From: Marchantia polymorpha subsp. ruderalis
Lineage: Eukaryota > Streptophyta > Marchantiopsida > Marchantiales > Marchantiaceae
Assembly: GCA_037833965.1 (NCBI GenBank)
Contig: AP031354.1
Coordinates: 13,804,001 to 13,868,000 of the forward strand
Direction: 5' to 3'
Length of the DNA: 64,000 nt
Shown here: piece after piece, positions 12,366 through 24,732 of the stretch
Position numbering within the stretch: position 1 is the stretch's first letter
How the letters are laid out: the number at the start of each line of letters is the position of its first letter
Program-made: the position numbers and the translations under genes
The notes under the pieces: model-generated
What the model was told of the DNA's origin: nothing
Database searches by the model: none
What the model saw: the letters and a program-made list of their open reading frames with translations, nothing else

Positions 12366-13560
12366 CTCGAAATTGAATGCAGTAAAAAATTCGTTTTCAT
12401 GCCAGAGGAACGTTTTCACCTATAGGATAAATTTCATAAAACAAACTAGACACAAACCGCGCAGAGCCATGGCATTCCCTCCCAGAAACGCCTCTGATCG
12501 TATGATAAGGCGACGAAAGTACGATTACACTGCACAACCGGTGGTGAATATGATCAATTGAAACAAATGTGAAGACGATCCGGTACAACTCTTCGTGTTC
12601 TCCTACACAGCAGCTATCACGCAAAGGCAATCATCTTAAAGCTCCATCTATCCAACAAATTTAGTCAATTCCCCAGACGAATTCCCAGAAAACTCCGTGT
12701 CATGAAGAAACGGTGACAAGGGCAAAGACGTCATGCGTACCGTCCTCCGTCCGAAGCTCTGAAGGGTAGTAGACCCTCTTTTCCCATCCGAGAACAAGCA
12801 CATGTTTCGAAGCTTAGCTTCTTCAGGACACACGCGCTCTGCGCAAACGAATTCAGCCCAGCGGCTTCTGCATCCTAGCGCGTCTTGGATCCACTGAACT
12901 CATAGTCTACGCACTGCTGTGATCATACATTTTCCGAGAAGTCCAAACTCGTCGTCTAGAATCCACCATTATCAAAGCGAGGCATCCTCCGTGATGCACA
13001 ATAATCTCCGACCGACTCCCATGTCCCACAACGAGGAATTCACGCGAGAAACGAAAGCCGACTAATGACGCACATGGAACCCTCAAGCCCCTGCCCCTGC
13101 TCCCTCCACCTCCACTACCGGCTCAGCAGGCAGCCAGTACATTGACAATCGACAGCATCAACTTCTGGACGAATCGACGATCGGCGTTAGGGCGAAGATT
13201 CCGTTTTTGTTCGCTCTGATACAAGTAAGAGCCCCAAATTCAAAAATGTCCCGCCATTACCACGTCTCGCCCAGGTACGTACGTACCGGACGGGACGGGA
13301 CATCGTGGAGTCGTGAGAATGTCCATCTCTTTTTTACCCAACGTGGTTGGATGGAAAGTCCAGCGTGGTTTGGTTTCGTGTCTGGTTTCTGCTTTCGCTT
13401 CTTACCAGTTACCATCCTTCTTATCTTCCGGTCAATAGATCTATGTTTCACTTTATTCCAGTTTCCTGAATTATCCGTTCGATGAATACAGACACAACGC
13501 TAATGGCAATCGTGAACGCGATCGCTGAAGTTCAGGCAGTCTGCAGTTACTCAGGTTTCA
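12366..13560. other. 5' flank of the minus-strand locus
   Basis: Gene-like composition with pyrimidine-rich stretches around 13080-13130, consistent with a 5' UTR or promoter for the minus-strand gene starting near 12335. Small open frames on both strands (for example 13207-13485 plus) show no recognisable domain. Confidence 0.4.
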
Positions 13561-15015
13561 AATACTCAATATCTTAGTGTTGTTTAACAGAAATTTTTCA
13601 AAGAAAAGTATACAATTTGTGAAATTTTCTTTCATTCATTAGGTCATTACGAAATTTCAAATTACATGGGTGAATAATTTGAGATCTTATTGATGCATGA
13701 TTCATATAGTAATGTAGTTCGTTCTACTGCATATCGACTCGAAGGAAACGATATGTAGCACTCTCCCATCGCATTGATAACAAAGCTCTTCTTGCTGATC
13801 GTTTAATATAAGCATGATGTGTTAGTATCTAAAACTATGAATCTCAAGCTGTGAAATAAATTTCAGTTTTTGAAAGTGTCGCAAATTTCATAAATTATAT
13901 CACTTATTGTTTACTTAAAATGGTGATTTTCTCACAAATTTGCATATTTATAATATCATATAAATTGAAACACATTTTGAAATTCATTAAATTTTTTGAT
14001 CTTATGCCATCCTAGTTGATAGCATTTTAAAAGAAAGAAAAATGATAAGTTGAAAAAATCTTTTAAAAAAATTTTAGATCACAAACAAATCTATGCAAAC
14101 AATCATATTTAAAATTCGTTTATCTACATAATAAACCACCTGGAATTGAATAATTCGAAATAAGATGTTATCATATTTTCAAAAAATTATGTGATACATG
14201 CAGTTTCAACCATACTTACTTCACTTCTTAATGTGATTTATAGACAATTAAGCTGTATTTGTTTCGACTATGTAAACTATTATATGTTTGTCTCATTTCA
14301 AGTTCTGTCTTCACTTAATTTCGTGTTGTACAGCTCTATAAATGAACAACTTGTATGGAAAATAATGTAACTGTATTCGTAAATATATGGATTATTATTT
14401 ATCACCGTATAAATTAGTGGAAGTATAGACAAACTCTATACAATCACAGTTACTTCATGATCAGACTTGTTTGTATGTTATTTAGTCAATCTATCAAAAT
14501 ATATGTATAGAAAAACCATTTCTGTAAGACATATATGTCACAGATCTTATTAGATTAGCAGACTTTCAAAAATGAAACTAAGAAATAATTGGAGAAAAAG
14601 ACTTCCACGATTGATGGAATAATATAGAAATGACTGAAAAAAAAAAACTTTACTGGGCACTTTCCAAAAAAGTTATATGATTTATTTCAAAATCACTTAT
14701 AACTTCAATTCAACACATCGATCATGATTGCTAATCTTAATTTTTCATGTGCATTGTTATTGTATATGTTGATATAATTTTCTTGTCATTATGGATTTAC
14801 TAATGTGTGTGCTTGTACATTTTTGTTCACTATGTACGATTTATTTACTTGTGAAACAGTTATAAATTTTTCTACTAGAGGATTAATTAAGTGTTTGAGT
14901 AATGATATTTCCTTCCACTATGATTAATTTGATCAAATATAATGTACATGCTGTACTTTGTCTTACACTTAGTGTTAGATAAGTTTTTGCTTACAAGACA
15001 TTGTATGATTTATGT
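13561..15015. other. AT-rich intergenic tract
   Basis: Sharp change at about 13560 from gene-like to strongly AT-rich sequence. No open frame of note, no recognised repeat. Confidence 0.6.
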
Positions 15016-15144
15016 AAGGGCTAGTTATCCTTCACTTAGGGCTAATTAGCCCTCACCCTACTATAAGTTCTATCTACCAACAAGAAAACTGCTTATAATA
15101 GAGTGATGGCTAAATCATAGTAACGGCTATAACTTGCCACTCCC
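15016..15144. mobile_element. Foldback (MITE-like) element, copy A
   Basis: The left end carries the family terminal sequence GGGCTAGTTATCCTTCACTT followed by AGGGCTAATTAGCCCTCACC. The right end is a degraded inverted copy. No coding capacity. Its left end differs at only about two of 48 positions from the copy at 37.9 kb. Confidence 0.65.
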
Positions 15145-17156
15145 ATGATTTATAGTCTTCATCATAGTGTTTTCATAATTTATGTATGTCTTCACTTGAA
15201 CTTTGTTATTCTCAATGTAGAATCTTGAGAATATCCATCTGTAAATATATATATCTTAGTTTTTTCAGAACCTGGTATAATTTCACTCACACACATAGAT
15301 AAAGCTTGTATAATTTCTATATCTTATAGCACAAATACATAATCTGAAAAAAAGTATTATTTATGTAACACAATACACCAAAATTATTTGTATGCATTTT
15401 ATATAAGAAGACAAGATACTTAATTTGATTTTTTTATAAAATCTAAAAATCAGATGAAATTATAATGGACTTGATTGGATAACATATAATACAAAATTTA
15501 TTTATTTATATCTGATATAACATGATTAAAATACCGTGGCAACAAATGTATACAAAAAATGTCAATGTATTATTATAACTTTTGAATCTAGTCGTACTTT
15601 TAATATTTAATTTCAACTTATTTCAAACAAATTTTCAATTAAAAAAACATTGTAATATGTAAGGTTGAAATAATATATATTCAGAATAAAATTATATCAA
15701 AATAAAGTCAATTTTTGACATATTAAATTTTTTTAATATTTTCTCTATTGTTATCATCTATATTAATCATTATTGTATAATTCCCGAAAATATATTCTTA
15801 TATGATAATCGTATAAAAACCTTAGATTTCTAATGGTACAAATAAGATAACAACAAAATTTCAAAACATATATATTTATTTGTATTTTGATTATGCAGTA
15901 AAAAATATAAATGAATCTCAGACATCATTTTTTTACTAGTTACTAAATTCTAACTCTAAGCACACACAATTCTAACAAATTTTTAAACTAATAATTTATT
16001 CCGTAGGAAAAAAACGTTTTTGATGGAAAATGCGTATGAATTTATCCATGTTATATAGCAATTAATGCCATCAGTAATTAATTTTTTCCTGAATTTGAAT
16101 AATGTAATTATTCACATATATTATTGACCTCAGGCACATACATTTTAGTTTTTTTAGTTTTTGTAAAAAATAAGATTTTCAATACTTGATTATATTCACG
16201 TATTCATTAAGTTTTTTATTTACAATATATGCATAAAAAAACAAACCAAGTTATTTCCCCTACTTGGGTTACCATGTTTTTGAAATCTTATGTCTAAGAT
16301 ATATTTGATGTATACTAAATGAATGCACAAGATCCTTAAACATGTAACTTTTTAAGTATGTAATATATTCAATTCAACAAAAATGTTTATCTTAAAAAAA
16401 AACATATCAGATGAACACTAAAACTCCTTGTTTCATTACATATTTAGCATGAGCAAGCACATCACACATCATTCATATGATCGAGAAGAAGTGCAGATAG
16501 CATATCATTGGAACAATATAATAGTATCATTCAAACATGTTTTTCATTATTTGTTCAATCATCCATGATTTTTTTTCTTACTTTTTCATATCAAAATCTC
16601 ATATTCATGAGCTTTGGTTCATTTCAACCGACTTCTTTTAAAATTTGTCATATGAGTCATAGTTGATAAACAATTAATAACCATTATTTTTTATTAAAAT
16701 TACAAAAAAGCAATTTGTTTAAATGATCTTTAATGATTGCATCTTGCTCTTATATATTGATGAATTTAGTTTTTATTCAATGTGTATCCATACGCAAAGT
16801 TATGCACTTACAATTATTGGTTATGACCAACTTTACAAGTATTTAGATAATTTTGGGTTTGGAAGTATATTTTTACCTAATATCTGCTAATTATTAAATT
16901 TATATTTTAGATAATTAAAATTAATCAAATTATATCGAAAAATTAAATTTTTATATGATATAGCTTATATTCAAAATTTTATTTTCATGTTTTTTATGTT
17001 CCAAACACTATGAAAATCCTTTAAAAAAAATAGAGTAATAATTTTAATTTATCTATAGTTTAAATGATAAGATCAACTAAACAGTTTGATGTTTTAAGAG
17101 TGAAGCAATATCATTGCAACATCATTTGTCAAAACCATCTAATTGTAAGTAAAAAT
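15145..17156. other. AT-rich intergenic tract
   Basis: Strongly AT-rich, stops in all frames, no gene or clear repeat. It ends in AAAAAT at 17151-17156, which recurs right after the Copia-1 3' LTR and is the likely target-site duplication. Confidence 0.6.
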
Positions 17157-17351
17157 TGTTGAGATTAACTCCGGTTAAGAAGTAACCTCAAGCTCTAGCC
17201 ATTTATAGTTATGTGTGTCGCTGGCTTTGGGTATAAATATACCCCCAAAGCCAAGGTTTCTCGAATGAGGTGAAGTATTGTGTATTCACTTGTCAATAAA
17301 CCTCCTCAGTGTTCCAGCCGTGGACGTAGTACTCGAGGGTGAACCACGTTA
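17157..17351 (+). repeat. Copia-1 5' LTR, 3' end lost
   Basis: Matches the 3' LTR (21454-21705) from TGTTGAG through the CGAGGGTGAA region, then diverges after CACGTTA at 17351. The last roughly 55 bp of the LTR and the expected tRNA-Met primer-binding site are missing. The sequence that follows repeats AAAAGCTAC motifs and contains the hairpin ACCTTAGCT-AAA-AGCTAAGGT (17392-17412). Confidence 0.85.
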
Positions 17352-17542
17352 AAAGCTACACTAAAAGCTACGTTAGACTAAATTTTCAGCTACCTTAGCT
17401 AAAAGCTAAGGTTTAGTTTGAAGTTCAGGGTACGCGCTCACGTGGTCGATACATACGAGGTTAAAGCGCCAGCACTCGTTGTCGCGGGTGACTGATCTTT
17501 TCAGTCGCGGGCGACGGTGGTCATGGGCGACAAGAGTCGCGG

Positions 17543-18565
17543 GTGACGGATATAGTCACGGGTTACAGACGTAAAGTGCATCTTGACCATTTTCAGGAGC
17601 TGAAAATGCACTCAAAAGACGAAATTGCCGTGACAACAGACAGTATCTCTAGTTTTGGTCGAACAGAGATGGCCTCAAAACAAGTTGCAGGAACAGGGTA
17701 CAACATTCTTACTCTTGATGGCCGATCTGATTACTTGCTTTGGGAAAAGTAGGTAAAAGACAAGTTGAGATCTATGGGTCTCGCTAATGTGCTTAAAGAC
17801 AAACTAATGCACATTACCGACATTGATTGAAAGGATTCACAAGAGCAAGCAGTCTACATTGTGATGGGTTATCTCGATCCTTTGGTTATGAAGCAAGTTG
17901 AGGAGTATCTTGAGGTTACACAGCTTTTTGATGCCCTACAAAGACGGTTTCATCAGAAGAAAATCTCCCATGTGATGAATATCTACATGAGGCTATTGAA
18001 TTTCAGGATGAGGCCGGGCTCGAGAATTCAGGATCACATTCACGCCTACGGAGATTTGTTGGTAGATCTTCAAAGTATGGGAGAGAAGCTTTCTGACATT
18101 AAGAAATCTATGCATCTACTTCACTCATTACCTCCCTTTTATCAGACACTATCAAAGATTCTACTTCATCGTGATAACAAGGCTGCAACTTACAACGAGG
18201 TTGTAAGTGCTTTTCTGGAAGACGCAGTGGAACAAGAGATGTTGTCATTCTTTCGCCCATTCACTTCAAGTACTGCACTTACTGTGATCCGGGGTCAGTC
18301 GCAACCATCGGGTCAGGACAATCTGCAGCGTACATGGTTCAAGCAACAGAGATCGAGATCCCCTAAGCGTAGGAGAGTTCATTTTCAGGTTCCATCTCCT
18401 AACAAGAGTAACTTGAAGAACTTGGTGTGTTCAAGATGTGGCAAGAATGATCATATCAAGAAGTACTATCGGATGCAAATCAGAGATGTGAATCTTTCTC
18501 AAGTGACGAATGTTGCGGAGCATCTTCACTCTGAAGAGGAAGACGTGTTTACCGACGGTCTATGA
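17543..18565 (+). pseudogene. Copia-1 gag (UBN2-type) pseudogene
   Basis: One frame encodes a Copia capsid/nucleocapsid precursor, interrupted by TAG at 17750-17752 and TGA at 17828-17830; both positions normally carry tryptophan. The UBN2-like region covers about 17861-18240. A zinc knuckle CSRCGKNDHIKKYY near 18430 has tyrosine in place of the last cysteine of CCHC. A basic linker precedes the knuckle. The frame ends at TGA 18563-18565 and continues in the same frame into protease. Confidence 0.85.
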
Positions 18566-19738
18566 TGCTAGAGGTATGCCCTCTGTAGTTCACCAACAGT
18601 TCTTGGTGATGTATGGATTTTGGATAGTGCTTGTTCTTATCACATTCGCTACATTAGAGAGTTCTTCTATACTTTCTCAACATCAAACGGGTCTGTTCTT
18701 ATGGGAAATGACAAACCTTGTAAGATTGAGGATGTTGGATCTGTTAAAATCCGCATGTTTGATGGTGTAAATTAAACACTGACACACGTTAGATTTATAC
18801 TTAATATGAGAAAGAACTTGATCTTTCTTGGAGTGTTAGACTCACACGGCTTGGAGTGGAGCTCTAGGCATGGAGTGTTAGATGTCAAATCTAGTGATAA
18901 GAAGGTTATACTTAAGGGTCATAAGCACAATAACCTATACTTATTAGAGGGCACCACAATTTGTAGAGAAGTCAACTTTACCAGATCTTGCAGAGAGATG
19001 TCTCATTTATGGCATTCCGGACTAGGCCATATGAGTGATAGGTACTTGTCTCTTCTTGATGACAAGAAAGTGTTACCGGGTTTGGGTACACTTGACTTTG
19101 CATTTTGTGAACACTGCATCATGGGAAAACAACATAGGCGAGCTTTTAGCGTTGGAACTCATAATTCCAAGGAGAAACTGGAGTTTGTACATAGTGACGT
19201 ATGAGGTCCATCTCCTACTGCCTCACTCTTAGGAAAGCTCTACTATATTTCTTTTATAGATGATTACTCTAGGTATGTGTGGGTATATTTTCTTACCCAC
19301 AAGTCTGAGGTCCTTTCAACCTTCAAAACTTGGCGCATTCAAGTTGAGAATCAAACTGGCAATAGGGTAAAATATTTACGATCAGATAATGGCGGCGAAT
19401 ATACTTCTAAGGAGTTTCAAAGGTATTGTAAAGAGGAGTGGATTACTCGTCACTTCACGACAGTTTACACTCCCCAACAAAATGCTATTTCTGAAAGACT
19501 CAACAAAACAGTGTTGGAAAAGGTGCGGAGTATGCTAAGTGAATCTGGTTTACCATGAGAGTTTTTGGCCGAAGCCGTCAACACCGCAGTTCATCTGGTA
19601 AACCTCTTTACTTCTAATGCAATCCAATTTTCCACACCGTTTGAACTCAGGCATAAACGGATGGCAGATTACAGCCGCTTGAAGATTTTTGGCTGTACTG
19701 CTTATCCTTTTACGCCAAAGGAGCACAAAACTAAGTAA
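18566..19738 (+). pseudogene. Copia-1 protease and integrase pseudogene
   Basis: Same frame as gag. The aspartic protease motif WILDSACSYHI begins near 18612. The GAG-pre-integrase domain follows, with the HHCC zinc module (H...H...CEHC). The integrase core shows FIDDYSRYVWV (first D), LRSDNGGEY (second D) and QQNAISERLNK (catalytic E). Stops at 18773 (TAA), 19202 (TGA), 19556 (TGA) and 19736 (TAA) break it. The two TGA codons stand where relatives have tryptophan. Confidence 0.88.
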
Positions 19739-20512
19739 GACGCTACGTCCAAGAAATGTCGAAGAGTTTGATCATTATATCACTACTGATCTGTCACAAG
19801 AAGAAGCACCGGTTCATCAAGAACATGAGGAACTTGAGCGAATTATCATTGATGAACCTATTGCAATAGTTTCAGACAATAGAGATCAAGCTGAAACGTC
19901 TACTAGGAGATCGCATCGTGCTAGTAGGGCTCCTGAAAGGTTTGATGTGTGGGCAAATTCATCCATTCTAGAAGATTGTGACTTTGATATCAAATATAGG
20001 GATGGTATAGCGTTGATTTTGGAAGAAGGTGAACCTTCTTCATACAGGGAAGCTCAAACTTTGGTCAATAAGCTTGAGTGGAATACTGCTATGGAGCGAG
20101 AGATGGAATCCCTAATTGACAATAAGATTTGGGAGCTAGTTGAGCCTCCTACCAATCAAATGATGATTGACTCCAAGTGGGTGTACAAGCTGAAAGATAA
20201 TCCAGGAGGAGACGAGGCGAAAATCTTCAAAGCTAGGTTGGTGGCTAGAGGTTTCACCCCAGAGAAGGATGTGGACTACAACAAAGTTTTCTCACCGGTA
20301 GCTAAGTATGCTACAATTCGTCTGGTATGTGCACTGTCTGCGATCTTTGATCTTGTTAGGGATCAGATGGATGTGGTTACAGCTTTTCTCTATGGATATT
20401 TAGAGTAGTAGATCTACATGAGACAACCTGTTGGTTTTGAGGTTAAAGGCAAAGAGAAGTTGGTTTGTAGATTATTGAAATCATTGTATAAATTGAAGTA
20501 TGGACTCCTTTG
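19739..20512 (+). pseudogene. Copia-1 reverse transcriptase, N-terminal part
   Basis: After a frame change near 19738, the frame to 20408 reads through an acidic linker into the RVT_2 domain: SKWVYKLKDNPGGDEAKIFK, KARLVARGFTPEKDVDY, FSPVAKYATIR and DVVTAFLYGYLE. Two stops (20406-20411) separate it from IYMRQPVGFEVKGKEKLVCR and KSLYKLK. There the family sequence breaks off: the following roughly 190-200 residues, including YVDD, are absent. Confidence 0.85.
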
Positions 20513-21262
20513 GCAGCACATTTCAAACTCTTTGCAGCTCAATGTCATACGGATGCAGTGGAGAAAGGAAATATGTCATGTGTTCCCTATGGACAAGCTG
20601 TAGGCAGCCTCATGTATTTGATGGTGTGCACTAGGCCTGACATTGCTTTTACGATGGGCAAGGTGAACAGGTACATGTCAAATCCGAGGAAAGTTCACTG
20701 GGAAGCAGTGAAATGGATTTTGAGATATTTGAAGAGTACATTGGATTATGGCTTATTGTTTGATGGTCTATAGGACAATGCCAAATCCTTGTTTGTTTAC
20801 GTTGATGCTGACTACGGACAAGATCTATATAAAAGGAGATCTACAACTGGGTATGTACTTACACTTGGCGGTGGAAGCATTAGTTGGATGTCTACCTTGC
20901 AGAAATGCGTAGCTCAGTCAACAACGGAAGTTGAATATGTGGCAGCAGCAGAAGCGGCAAAGGAAGCTATTTGGTTGGATAGGCTTATCATGGAAATGGG
21001 ATTGAAGCAGGGTGTGGTTAATCTTCATTGTGATAGCCAGAGCGCTTTACATTTGGCCGCGAACCAGGTCATAAGATAGAAGAGTGAAGCACATTGACAT
21101 CAAGTATCATTTTATCAGACAAGCAGTGTCTAATAAAACGATTGAGCTAGTCAAGAGCGACGGTAAACTCAATCCAGCTGATGTTTTGACCAAAGTTATT
21201 CCATTGGAGAGTTTCAGGCAACACTATGCTACCATGCAAGTTGTGCATGGGGAGCACATGTA
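20513..21262 (+). pseudogene. Copia-1 RT thumb remnant and RNase H
   Basis: Begins at the segment that normally lies well after YVDD (PLAAHFKLF), then VGSLMYLMVCTRPDIAFTMG and HWEAVKWILRYLKSTLDYG. A TAG at 20771 is followed by the RNase H domain: VYVDADYGQDLYKRRSTTGY, CVAQSTTEVEYVAAAEA and HCDSQSALHLA. A stop and frameshift near 21077 precede the conserved C-terminus ending in VVHGEHM and TAA at 21260-21262. Confidence 0.88.
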
Positions 21263-21439
21263 AAATTTGCTAGCATAGTAACTCTTTTTAACTCTTTATG
21301 TTATTACTCTATCCTGTTATGGTTACGGTCTATTTCTAGTTAACTCTCGTGTAAAGAGGGGCCTTGTGATAGGTTTATGTTTAGAATTTCCCGCTGAGTA
21401 ATAATATAGGTTTCAGAGGTTACTGTTTCCTTAACACGA

Positions 21440-21453
21440 GTTAAGGGGAAGAT
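21440..21453 (+). other. Copia-1 polypurine tract
   Basis: TTAAGGGGAAGAT lies immediately upstream of the 3' LTR, the expected position for the plus-strand primer. The equivalent in Copia-2 is AAGGGGGAGAT. Confidence 0.8.
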
Positions 21454-21705
21454 TGTTGAGGTTAACTCCGGTTAAGGAGTAACCTCATGCTCTAGCTATT
21501 TATAGCTATGTGTGTCGCTGGCTTTGGGTATAAATATACCCCCAAAACCAAGGCTTCTCAAAGGAGTTGAAGTATTGTGTATTCACTTGTTAGTAAACCT
21601 GCTCAATGTTCCTGCCATGGACGTAGTCCTCGAGGGTGAAACACGTTATATGAGTGTCTTGTGTCTTCGTACTTGGCTTGAATGATTCTTGGTTTTACGT
21701 TAACA
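21454..21705 (+). repeat. Copia-1 3' LTR
   Basis: A 252-bp repeat starting TGTTGAGG and ending TTAACA, with the inner TATAAATA box-like motif near 21530. It contains the GGTTTTACGTTAACA end that also terminates the Copia-3 LTR. Confidence 0.88.
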
Positions 21706-21720
21706 AAAAATTATTATTTA

Positions 21721-21921
21721 AGTAAGCGGCTAGTTATACCTTACTTAGGTCTAAGCAGCCCTCACTCTAGTTATGAAGTTCTCTTATTGGTAGATACAGG
21801 GGCGTAGTAGATGCACGGTGACAGGGATGCAATAGCAACCATGGGTGTTCGACCAATCAGATGAGACTGTATACTAGGGTGAGGCTAATTAGCCCTGAGT
21901 GAGGGACAACTAACCACTCCC
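21721..21921. mobile_element. Foldback (MITE-like) element, copy B
   Basis: Inverted ends: AGCGGCTAGTTATACCTTAC on the left and, on the right, GCTAATTAGCCCTGAGTGAG followed by GGACAACTAACC. TTATTTA borders both sides (21714-21720 and 21922-21928), a possible target duplication. It sits about 15 bp from the Copia-1 3' LTR. Non-coding. Confidence 0.65.
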
Positions 21922-21928
21922 TTATTTA

Positions 21929-24632
21929 ACTACTTACATTATCATTTGCCGAATCTGAATCATGATCGTTGTAAGATTATTCAATGTAATATGTAACTAT
22001 TACATTGAATAATTTGTCAAATAATAAAAATGTTGAGTTTTAAAAAATATTTCTTATCTCTCTATACAAATTACCACCAATATCCTTCTAGCTTTATATT
22101 AATTGTAGATTATAATTGAAATTTCCAATGAAACCTCTTTTTGAAATGAAGACAATAAATATGTAATTTGATTGAGCCAAACAATTGTATGCAATACATA
22201 AAATCAAAAAATTTCACATACATTATTATGGAAAATAAAATTCATGTTGCATGCTTTTAGCATTCCCTTGGCAGGGCAAAAGGGTACTTAGTTTTGACGA
22301 CTACAATTGTAAAATACTGTCATACAAAACAAAGTGCAAAAGTCTTTCGTACCGCAAGTAGACCCAATAGACTCTGAGCTCCCATGTGTATACATGGCCT
22401 GTTACCAAATTTTTGACTTCACAATCATAGCAAATGATTATTACGTATACCTATATTTATTCATAATAACATAAATTGTGTTAAAATTTACATTATTTTG
22501 GATTTTTTCATTATCTCTTTTAGAATAACACACAAATATTAATATACCAACAATTTGAATTGCATAAAAAGTGTTGCTAAATTTTACTGTGATATAACAT
22601 TTTTTTAATAATAGTAAATTTTTTTATTTCGTTTATAATGAAAAAAAAACTAAAAAAGTATTTTGTTTTATATATCTATTTTTAATTATTCATTCTAAAT
22701 TTTAATCAAGAGTTTCACATTATTATTTTATTATTCATACATCCAATCAAATATTAACATATACATCTTTCTGAATTTATGTTGAAAATTCAAATTCGTT
22801 TTTTTATCAATTAGTTACGTGCATTCAAACGATCTTTTACATTCGTATCTTTAATAATCTTAAAAGTCTTATAATTTTGGTATCCTTATCAGTTTATAGC
22901 TATTTTTTAACTGAGTAAAAGATTTGTGTTATTTTTAATTTCTTTATGAATTTCTTGTTTGAATATTATCATACAATATAATTTCATGAAAAAAATTTAT
23001 TAGTTAGTCTTAAAATCTTAATGATTTTGATTCCAATTTTTTTTATCAAACATTATCACATTTATTGACATATACGTTTTGATGGTTTTGCTCTTTTGAT
23101 AACTCCATCATTTAAATTGCGCCAATATGACAAATTCAGTATGGTATCATATGATAATCAGAACTGTTTGTGGCATCATAGCAATCTATAACGATGAATT
23201 TCTATCATATCATACGATTTTTTGTGATTTACTTTAGAAAAACAAACATAAAAATATTTATCCATGTTGAACTTTAATTTCATTTTGATTATATTAATAA
23301 AAATTTAATTTTTTCAATTTGAATATATTTTAATTTTTTCTTCATTTCTATACAATTGTTGGCACTCATCAATCTAATACGAGTTATGTTGGACATCTAA
23401 ATGAAAAAATTACCATTCACATATACATAAATGCTATTTTTTATGAAAAAAATTGAACCAATCATTTGTTTGCTTATAAATATCTTTCAAAATACTAAAG
23501 AATCATATAGAAAATCAATGGCTTTTTGTAATGAATGACATGATAGATATTATGACAATACATTATGTGATGAATAAGAAGTTCATTTCTTGCAAAGTAA
23601 AGTATATGAATAATTTGTATGTATTTAAATTATTTTTAAATTATGAATATTAACATGATAAATAATATGATCTAAATGTTGCATCTGTTTCATTATTCAC
23701 ATAATGTTTCAATATTTAGAATTTTTCTAAACAATTTAGTGTATACATTTTAAGTATTGTGACTCATAATCATTTACTTAGAATATATTTGTTTCTAATA
23801 TATATATATAAATATATATATATAATTCAAAGTCAATCAACGTGAATTTATTTATGAAATAATAATGACGTTATGATGTGTTCAAAATTTGCAAAACATA
23901 ATGAAGAACTTTTTATTTGTGAATTAATTTGTATTGATTTTTTTATTCAAGTATCATTGTTTATGTTTTATTGCTCAAATATTTTTTGACTCCTTGATTG
24001 ACTTGTATTCATATCTTTGCTACTATAAATTGTAAAATTTATAAACTATGCTTTCATTTAAATTACAAATTTACATACATTGATGTAGCAAGCTTTATGT
24101 GATATATTACAAAATCCAGTTTAAGAATAAGATATACTTAATTTCTTGATATGCTTAGTTATGTACAGTATAAATTAATTACTCATAAGTTTTTATATCA
24201 AATATATTGAGATTAAAACTAGAATAATAGAAGCTTCTACATAATATGATCAAAATTATAAAATGATAAAATTTCTTCAACTAAGTTTGATTTAACTACA
24301 TTTTTTTATGGGTTTAATTTATACCAGTCATTATTTACTGATTTTTTTTATTTTGCTTTGATTTGATGACAACATTTTTAATTTATTGCATAAAATTTGA
24401 AAATTTAAACTTAACACATAATCTATTTTTTCGGAAGTTATGAAAAATCCAATTGTATAAATTTTTCGTTTGAGATTATCTTGTGCTCTATTATACAAGA
24501 GAAATATATTCCAAAAGCTATAAAACTTGTTTTTTATTTTTCATTCTATAAATGACCGAGTTTCATTGAGACTATATACGATATTGATCGCACCCAGTTG
24601 AATAAATATCTTTTGAAATATATATATATAGG
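21929..24632. other. AT-rich intergenic tract
   Basis: Strongly AT-rich with short TA-repeat runs (around 23800-23822). No gene, LTR or coding remnant recognised. Confidence 0.6.
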
Positions 24633-24732
24633 GAGCGGCTAATTATCCCTCACTCTACTCCAGGCTCTTCTCTCATTGGAAGATGCAGGGTTATAGGTTA
24701 CTCGGAGGAGTAACCTATAACCCACGCGTGAA
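24633..24732. mobile_element. Foldback element fragment, copy C
   Basis: The left terminus GGAGCGGCTAATTATCCCTC and CACTCTACTCC matches the family. It is followed by a perfect 16-bp inner palindrome, GGGTTATAGGTTACTC (24688-24703) against its inverse (24708-24723) with a 4-base loop. No right terminus is seen before copy D begins, so C is truncated or interrupted by D. Confidence 0.6.

Larger units (their letters stand above)
17157..21705 (+). mobile_element. Copia-1: Ty1/copia LTR retrotransposon, defective
   Basis: The element runs from TGTTGAGATTAACTCCGG (17157) to ...TTAACA (21705) and is flanked on both sides by AAAAAT. The order LTR, gag, protease, integrase, reverse transcriptase, RNase H, polypurine tract, LTR is diagnostic of Ty1/copia, since integrase precedes reverse transcriptase. 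It cannot be autonomous: frames are broken many times, the reverse transcriptase has lost its YVDD block, and the 3' end of the 5' LTR plus the primer-binding site are replaced by unrelated sequence. It is the same family as the elements at 38.4-47.1 kb and 58.5-62.6 kb by LTR, 3' UTR and pol similarity. Confidence 0.92.
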
